From Streptomyces sp. G44 (lineage in GTDB: Bacteria > Actinomycetota > Actinomycetes > Streptomycetales > Streptomycetaceae): a stretch of DNA of 35,538 nt. Location: contig NZ_JAFEXF010000064.1 of assembly GCF_016905445.1 (NCBI RefSeq), positions 1 through 35,538 of the forward strand. Reading direction: 5' to 3'. The position numbers and the translations under genes are program-made. Shown here piece after piece: positions 29,659-35,538 of this stretch. The notes under the pieces are model-generated. The model had not been told where the DNA came from. It saw only the letters and a program-made list of their open reading frames with translations, and searched no databases. Positions within the stretch are counted from its first letter, which is position 1, and each line of letters opens with the position of its first letter.

Positions 29659-32241
29659 TCACGGGGTGACCTGGGCGGAGGGGGCGGGCAGTTCGGGTGG
29701 CCCGGCGGCGTCGGCGAGTCCGGGACCGTCCGGTGGCCGCCCGGTCACCGCCCGCAGGGTGAGGACCATGGTCAGGCCGCCGCCGGGGGTGTCCTCGGCG
29801 GCCAGGGTGCCGCCCATGGACTCGACGAAGCCGCGGGCGACGGCGAGGCCGAGGCCCACGCCCGCGCCGCGCGGAGCGTCGCCGTAGCGCTGGAAGGGCG
29901 CGAAGATGCGGTCCTTGGCGGTGTCGGGGACGCCGGGCCCGCGGTCCACGACGCGCAGCTCGACGCGCTCGCCGAGGGCACTGGCGGAGACCTTGACGGG
30001 CTCGCCCTCGGGGGCGTACTTCACGGCGTTCTCCACGATGTTCGCGACCGCGCGTTCCAGCAGGCCCTTGTCGACGGCGACCATCGGCAGCGTCTCGGGG
30101 ATGTCCAGTTCCGCGCTGCCGTCGGGGACGCCGCCGAGCGCCATGGGGACGACCTCGTCGAGGTCGATCTCGCGGATCAGCGGGGTGACGGTGCCGGTCT
30201 GGAGGCGGGACATGTCGAGGAGGTTGCCGACGAGGTGTTCGAGGCGGTCGGCGCCTTCCTCGATGCCCGCGAGGAGCTCGGCCTCGTCCTCCTCGGACCA
30301 CTCGACGTCGTCGGACCGCAGCGAGGACACGGCCGCCTTGATGCCCGCCAGGGGCGTACGCAGGTCATGGCTGACGGCGGCGAGCAGCGCGGTGCGGATG
30401 CGGTTGCCCTCGGCGAGGGTGCGGGCCTGGTCGGCCTCGGACTTAAGGCGCTGGCGATCCAGGACGACGGCGGCCTGCGCGGCGAACGCGGCGAGGACGC
30501 GGCGGTCGGCGGCGGGCAGGACGCGGCCGGACAGGGCGAGCGCCATGTGGTCGCCGACCGGCATGTCGACGTCGGCGTCCTCGGGGCGGGCCAGGGGGCG
30601 GCCGTCGCCGACGCTGCCGGCGCAGGTCCAGGGTTCGTTGTCGCCCGCCCGCTCCAGGAGCGCGACGGACTCCATGGCGAAGGTCTCGCGGACCCGCTCC
30701 AGGAGGGCGTCCAGGCTGGTCTCGCCGCGCAGGACGCTGCCGGCGAGGAAGGAGAGTATCTCCGATTCGGCGCGCAGCCGGGCGGCCTGGTGGGTGCGCC
30801 GGGCGGCGAGGTCCACCACGGAGGCGACGGACACGGCGACGCCCACGAAGACGGCTATGGCGACGATGTTCTTGTTGTTGGAGACCGTCCACAGGTGCAG
30901 CGGCGGCGTGAAGTAGTAGTTCAGGAGAAGTGAGCCGACGGCCGCCGACGCCAGTGCGGGCAGGAGGCCGCCGAGGAGTGCGGCGGCCACCGTCAGCGTG
31001 AGGAACAGCAGCATGTCGTTGGCGAGGCCGAGGTCGGCGTCGACGTGGGTGAGCAGCAGCGTCAGGAGCGCGGGCCCCGCGACGCCCACCAGCCAGCCCC
31101 AGATGATGCGGGAGCGGCCGAGGCGCGCCCCGCGGGCGACGGGCAGGCCGCGGCCCTTGGCGACCTCGCCGTGGGTGACGATGTGCACGTCCAGGTCGGG
31201 TCCTGACTCGCGGGCGACGGTCGCGCCGACGCCGGGCCCGAAGATGTACTGCCACGTCTTGCGGCGGGAGGAGCCGAGGACGATCTGGGTGGCGTTGACA
31301 CCGCGGGCGAAGTCGAGCAGGGCGGCCGGTATGTCGTCGCCGATGACGTGGTGAAAGGTTCCGCCGAGGTCTTCCACCAGGGTGCGCTGGACGGCGAGTT
31401 CCTTGGGGGACGCGGCGGTCAGGCCGTCGCTGCGCGCGATGTAGACGGCGAGGATCTCGCTGCCGGAGCCCTTGGCGGCCATCCGGGAGGCGCGTCTGAT
31501 GAGCGTACGGCCCTCGGGTCCGCCGGTCAGGCCGACGACGATGCGTTCGCGGGCCTGCCACGTGGAGCGGATGTTGTGCTCGCCCCGGTACTGCTGGAGG
31601 TACTCGTCGACGCGGTCGGCGACCCACAGGAGCGCCAGTTCCCGCAGGGCGGTGAGGTTGCCGGGGCGGAAGTAGTTGGAGAGGGAGGCGTCGATGCGGT
31701 CGGGCTTGTAGATGTTGCCGTGGGCCATGCGGCGGCGCAGCGCCTGGGGCGACATGTCGACCAGTTCGATCTGGTCGGCGCGGCGCACCACCTCGTCCGG
31801 GACGGTCTCGCGCTGGCGTACGCCGGTGATCGACTCGACGACGTCGCCGAGGGACTCCAGGTGCTGGATGTTGACCGTGGAGACGACGTCGATGCCCGCC
31901 GCGAGGAGCTCCTCGACGTCCTGCCAACGCTTGGCGTTGCGGGAGCCGGGGACGTTGGTGTGGGCGAGTTCGTCGACGAGGGCGACGGCGGGGGCGCGCT
32001 CCAGTACGGCGTCGACATCCATCTCGGTGAACGCGGTGCCGCGGTACTCCAGGTCCTTGCGGGGCACCTGTTCGAGGCCGTGCAGCATCACCTCGGTGCG
32101 CGGCCGGTCGTGGTGCTCCACGAAGCCGACCACGCAGTCGGTGCCGCGCTCGACGCGCCGGTGGGCCTCGGAGAGCATCGCGTACGTCTTGCCGACGCCG
32201 GGTGCCGCGCCCAGGTAGATCCGAAGCTTGCCGCGTGCCAT
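29659..32241 (-). CDS. kdpD: KdpD potassium/turgor sensor histidine kinase
   Basis: An 860-residue membrane kinase. I choose the ATG at 32241 (MARGKLRIYLGAAPGVGKT), as KdpD proteins begin there; a TTG at 32265 is possible. In order: KdpD N-domain with Walker A GAAPGVGKT (about 11-19) and LVDELAHTNVPG; a USP domain (about 233-358, VVGLTGGPEGR, LGSSRRKTWQYIFGPG); four membrane helices (about 380-480); a GAF-like domain; HisKA with H625 (AAVSHDLRTPLAGIK); HATPase with NIVENAVKYAP and DRGPGVP and GVGLGLAVARG. It senses low K+ or ionic stress and phosphorylates KdpE. In some Gram-positives the USP domain binds c-di-AMP. An inverted repeat upstream may be its operator. Confidence 0.95.
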   Translation of the reverse strand: MARGKLRIYLGAAPGVGKTYAMLSEAHRRVERGTDCVVGFVEHHDRPRTEVMLHGLEQVPRKDLEYRGTAFTEMDVDAVLERAPAVALVDELAHTNVPGSRNAKRWQDVEELLAAGIDVVSTVNIQHLESLGDVVESITGVRQRETVPDEVVRRADQIELVDMSPQALRRRMAHGNIYKPDRIDASLSNYFRPGNLTALRELALLWVADRVDEYLQQYRGEHNIRSTWQARERIVVGLTGGPEGRTLIRRASRMAAKGSGSEILAVYIARSDGLTAASPKELAVQRTLVEDLGGTFHHVIGDDIPAALLDFARGVNATQIVLGSSRRKTWQYIFGPGVGATVARESGPDLDVHIVTHGEVAKGRGLPVARGARLGRSRIIWGWLVGVAGPALLTLLLTHVDADLGLANDMLLFLTLTVAAALLGGLLPALASAAVGSLLLNYYFTPPLHLWTVSNNKNIVAIAVFVGVAVSVASVVDLAARRTHQAARLRAESEILSFLAGSVLRGETSLDALLERVRETFAMESVALLERAGDNEPWTCAGSVGDGRPLARPEDADVDMPVGDHMALALSGRVLPAADRRVLAAFAAQAAVVLDRQRLKSEADQARTLAEGNRIRTALLAAVSHDLRTPLAGIKAAVSSLRSDDVEWSEEDEAELLAGIEEGADRLEHLVGNLLDMSRLQTGTVTPLIREIDLDEVVPMALGGVPDGSAELDIPETLPMVAVDKGLLERAVANIVENAVKYAPEGEPVKVSASALGERVELRVVDRGPGVPDTAKDRIFAPFQRYGDAPRGAGVGLGLAVARGFVESMGGTLAAEDTPGGGLTMVLTLRAVTGRPPDGPGLADAAGPPELPAPSAQVTP

Positions 32242-32269
32242 GGCCTCATTGTCTTCCTCGAACAACTGT

Positions 32270-32292
32270 GTACGCAGCGTCTACCTGCGTAC
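32270..32292. promoter_or_regulatory. Inverted repeat upstream of kdpD
   Basis: GTACGCAG and CTGCGTAC are perfect 8-bp arms around a 7-bp spacer, 28 bp upstream of the kdpD start. GTACGCA also recurs as a direct copy at 32289-32295. The position fits an operator or KdpE site. Confidence 0.45.
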
Positions 32293-32388
32293 GCACGTCC
32301 GACCTTACGGCCAGCAAATCCGGCATTACGGGCGAGGGGGTGCGGGGCGGCCGTCCTTGACACAACCCTGATACGCCCGTGGAGGGGG

Positions 32389-33069
<681 letters not shown>

Positions 33070-33156
33070 AGCGCGCTCCCTTTATGGACATCTGTTCGAA
33101 TTGGGCGCCAGTATCGTCACCAGGCGTCGGCCCGGGCAAGGGCAGGGCACCCGCGA

Positions 33157-34173
33157 TCACCCACCGCCGCCCTCCGCGCCCGTCCCGTCCGGCCATACGC
33201 CCACATGATCCGGCTCGGCCGTGAGCCGCACCCGCCCCCGCAGCCCGTACCGCTCCACGTACTCCCCCGGCAGCTGCATGCGCCCCGCCCGGTCCAGCAC
33301 CGTGAACTCCTCGCCCGCGCCGCCCGGTCCGCGGAGCGTCTCCGTCGACGTACGCCCGTCGCGGATGCGTACGGTGCGGCGGACCTGCCCGGAGACGAGC
33401 GGGTCGTGGGTGACGACCAGGACGGTCGCGCCCAGTTCCTCGTTGGCGCGGCGCAGGGCCGCGAAGACGTCCTCGCCGCTTGCCGTGTCCAGCTCGCCCG
33501 TGGGCTCGTCGGCCAGCAGCACGCGTGGGGAGTTGGCGGTGGCGACCGCGACGGCGACGCGCTGCTGTTCGCCGCCGGAGAGCTCCGCGGGCCGCCGGTC
33601 GCGGCAGTGCGCGACACCGACCACGTCGAGCAGGGCAGCGGCCTTCTCCGGGCGGGAACGGCGCGGCACGCGCGCGTACTTCATCGGCAGCGCCACGTTC
33701 TCCAGGGCGGTCAGGTACGGCAGCAGGTTGCGCCCGGTCTGCTGCCAGACGAAGCCGACGGTGTGCCTGCGGTACTCCAGCCGCTCGCGCCGCCCCATGG
33801 CGAGCAGGTCGTGGCCGGCGACCTTGGCGCGGCCCGCGGTGGGCAGGTCGAGCCCCGAGAGGATCGACAGGAGCGTGGACTTGCCCGACCCGGAGGCACC
33901 CACCAGGGCCACGCACTCGCCCCCGGCCACCACCAGGTCGAGGCCCTGGAGCGCCTGCACCTCGACATCCTCCGTGCGGTAGACGCGGACGAGGTTGTCG
34001 CAGACGACGAGCCCCTCGTCGTCGGCCGGGAGGTGCGCGGCGCGGGCGCCCGCCTCCAGGGCGGACAGGTCGGGCACGGCTGTGCGGCGGGATGCCTCGG
34101 TCATCGGTTCTTCCCGGTCTCCCCGGTCGGACGCCTCACGCATCGGTTCTCCCCGCTCGGACGCCTCACGCAT
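33157..34173 (-). CDS. ABC transporter ATPase with C-terminal hairpin extension and triplicated start region
   Basis: A 315-338-residue ATPase depending on start. In-frame ATGs at 34173, 34143 and 34104 each follow a (G)GGA(G/A)GAACCG site; the first overlaps the permease stop by eight bases (ATGCGTGA), suggesting coupling. Core motifs: GASGSGKST, FVWQQTGRNLLPY, LSGGEQQRVAVA, LLADEPTGELD and VTHDPLVSGQ. After the ATPase about 40 residues (VLDRAGRMQLPGEYVERYGL, then RVRLTAEPDHVGVWP) look like an AbrB/SpoVT-type beta hairpin. It probably forms the heterodimer with the other ATPase to drive the FtsX-like permease. Confidence 0.9.
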   Translation of the reverse strand: MREASERGEPMREASDRGDREEPMTEASRRTAVPDLSALEAGARAAHLPADDEGLVVCDNLVRVYRTEDVEVQALQGLDLVVAGGECVALVGASGSGKSTLLSILSGLDLPTAGRAKVAGHDLLAMGRRERLEYRRHTVGFVWQQTGRNLLPYLTALENVALPMKYARVPRRSRPEKAAALLDVVGVAHCRDRRPAELSGGEQQRVAVAVATANSPRVLLADEPTGELDTASGEDVFAALRRANEELGATVLVVTHDPLVSGQVRRTVRIRDGRTSTETLRGPGGAGEEFTVLDRAGRMQLPGEYVERYGLRGRVRLTAEPDHVGVWPDGTGAEGGGG

Positions 34174-34186
34174 CGGTTCTCCCCAG
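34127..34186. repeat. Tandem 30-bp duplication of a translation start region
   Basis: Two 30-bp units (34127-34156 and 34157-34186) differ only at the last two bases, and a diverged third copy lies at 34101-34126. Each carries the ribosome binding site and ATG of the second ATPase; the rightmost also encodes the permease C-terminus. Confidence 0.88.
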
Positions 34187-35538
34187 TCGCAGGACGGCCC
34201 CGAGCCCCCGGCGCCGCCCGGACCACGTCTCCACGGCCACCGCCGCGGCGACCAGGAGGCAGAGCCCCGCCGCCAGGGCCGCGGTGAACAGGATGTCGAC
34301 GTGCCGGTCGGGCGCGGTGGGTCCGCCGGTGAACTCGCGCAGGCCGAGGGCGGGTCCGAGCAGCGTCGGCAGGGCGAGGCCGAGCGCGACCCCGCCCACG
34401 AGGGCCGCGAGCACCATGGGCAGCAGTTGCAGCAGGTGCAGCGCGGCCGTGGCGTGCCCGCCGAGACCGAGGGTGCGCAGGTGGGCCGCGGTGCGCCCGC
34501 GCGCGGGAGCGGACAGCAGCAGGTCGAGGACGAGGGCGAGCAGCGCGAGGAGCACGGCGAGGGCGGCGCAGGCGGTGTGCGCGGTGTCCACGGCGGCGAT
34601 CAGCCCGTCGTCGTCGGCCTCGGCCTGTTCCTCGGTACGGATGCGGAGTTCGCCGGTGGCGGCTCCGGGGGCCGCACGCGGCACGAGGGAACGCAGCGCC
34701 CCCGCGTCCAGGCGCTCCCCGTACAGCAGCAGCGCGGACTCCTCGAACTCCGAGGCGGTGAACGCCTTGAGCTCCGTGTTGTCGGTCAGCAGCAGGTGCT
34801 GGCGCGCCTCGGTCGCACCGCGTACGGGCCCCAGTGCGGGGTCGCGCCGAACGTCCTCGGGCAGCGGCCCGACGACCCGCAGCCGTATCTCCTCGCCGTG
34901 CCGCGTGAAGGCGAGCCGGTCCCCCGCGCGGCCTTCGGAGGCGAGCACCCTGATGTCGCGGCTCCCACCGCCGCCGGTCAGCCCGGCCTCGCGCAGCGCC
35001 CGCGCGGCGGCCGATCCCCCCGCCGCCTTCCGCAGCTTCGCCGCGTCCACCCCGACCAGGCTGGAGATGCCGTACCTGCCGCCGTCCGTGCCACTCACGG
35101 GGTCGACCCGCAGCTGCCGCACCGCCACCGCGTCCCGCACGCCACGCGCGCGTGCCAGCCGCGCGGCCATGCCGGGGTCGCGCCCGGCGCCCAGGAAGGA
35201 GGCGTCGGCGCCCACCTGCCAGGCCACCGCCGACCGGCGCCCCTCCGCCAGCGTCCCGGAGACCAGCCCTCCGAAGACGGCTCCGGCGAGCGTCACGACG
35301 AGGACGAGCAGCGCCAGCCCGCGCGCGGGGGCCTCTTTCGCGGCACGGGACAGCGCGACGAGGCCCACGACACCGCGCCCCCGGCCCGCCCACCGCGCCG
35401 CGAGCCGCACCGGCCAGGGATAGCACCGCACCAGCACGGCGACCGCGGCGAGCCCGAGCAGCACGGGCACAGCGGCGATCAACGGATCGGTCCCCCCGGC
35501 CCACCCGGCCCCCTCGGCCCCCTCGGCATGTGCGGCCC
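34166..35538 (-). CDS. FtsX-like ABC permease (partial, 5' end beyond right edge)
   Basis: The frame is open to the window edge, so the start lies outside; the TTG at 35482 is not the start, since in-frame coding (GWAGGTDPLIAAVPVLLG) continues beyond it. The visible 457 codons contain a helix (AAVPVLLGLAAVAVLV), another at LALLVLVVTLAGAVFGG, a large extracytoplasmic domain (about residues 80-300), and three C-terminal helices (CAALAVLLALLALVLDLLL, VLAALVGGVALGLAL, AALAAGLCLLVAAAVAVE). This is the C-terminal half of an FtsX/MacB-type permease. It overlaps the downstream ATPase start. Substrate unknown. Confidence 0.85.
   Translation of the reverse strand, partial: AAHAEGAEGAGWAGGTDPLIAAVPVLLGLAAVAVLVRCYPWPVRLAARWAGRGRGVVGLVALSRAAKEAPARGLALLVLVVTLAGAVFGGLVSGTLAEGRRSAVAWQVGADASFLGAGRDPGMAARLARARGVRDAVAVRQLRVDPVSGTDGGRYGISSLVGVDAAKLRKAAGGSAAARALREAGLTGGGGSRDIRVLASEGRAGDRLAFTRHGEEIRLRVVGPLPEDVRRDPALGPVRGATEARQHLLLTDNTELKAFTASEFEESALLLYGERLDAGALRSLVPRAAPGAATGELRIRTEEQAEADDDGLIAAVDTAHTACAALAVLLALLALVLDLLLSAPARGRTAAHLRTLGLGGHATAALHLLQLLPMVLAALVGGVALGLALPTLLGPALGLREFTGGPTAPDRHVDILFTAALAAGLCLLVAAAVAVETWSGRRRGLGAVLRLGRTDA

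Noticed and set aside
28943..30301. A 452-codon frame covering kdpE and part of kdpD
   Set aside because: The upstream half is an Arg/Pro-rich shadow of kdpD; the receiver domain starts cleanly at the ATG at 29626.

Overview
The window is high-GC actinobacterial DNA, almost certainly from a Streptomyces. The codon third positions are strongly G/C, many genes start with GTG, there are numerous Sec and Tat-type secreted proteins, and the core block (TRAM-domain methyltransferase, KimA-like permease, paired TrkA proteins, DUF3159, OB-fold, KdpE/KdpD) is typical of that genus. No tRNA, rRNA, CRISPR array or intact insertion sequence was seen.

Region 1 (1-2.3 kb) is eroded. It holds the 3' end of an unknown gene, a 40-codon coding remnant, a small DUF2945 protein, and then a scar in which three broken genes lie end to end on the minus strand: an N-terminal fragment of a secreted protein, the C-terminal half of a LuxR-type response regulator, and the C-terminal part of a DUF4097 protein.

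Region 2 (2.4-18.1 kb) is an accessory block of exported and cell-surface proteins. A glycerophosphodiester phosphodiesterase with two LamG domains, whose DNA contains an exact 272-bp duplication, lies beside a poly(glycerol-phosphate)-type glycosyltransferase. Together they suggest teichoic-acid modification. Next comes what I read as a complete umbrella-toxin (Umb) locus. UmbA (7227-9431) is a degenerate trypsin-like domain fused to an FG-GAP propeller, UmbB (9496-9990) is a small secreted adaptor, and the divergent UmbC (10903-14262) has a Tat-like signal, two groups of four ALF repeats, two long Ala-rich coiled coils and an unrecognised hydrophobic C-terminus in the toxin position. Downstream is a secreted protein with two nuclease-like modules, followed 31 bp later by a cytosolic DUF1963/YwqG-like protein that may be its protective partner.

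Region 3 (18.1-19.3 kb) is a graveyard with a frameshifted IS630-type transposase remnant and a second frameshifted gene tail. It marks the boundary between the accessory block and the conserved core.

Region 4 (19.3-35.5 kb) is core-like. It contains a RumA-type RNA uracil methyltransferase, a KimA-like potassium importer, an MMPL exporter with a divergent ArsR-type regulator, a small membrane protein, two TrkA/RCK potassium regulators, a perfect bidirectional terminator, DUF3159 and OB-fold proteins, the KdpE/KdpD two-component pair, and a MacB/LolD-type ABC system (two ATPases and an FtsX-like permease running off the right edge). Four of these genes concern potassium or turgor, yet no kdpFABC pump is present, so KdpDE may serve other targets here.
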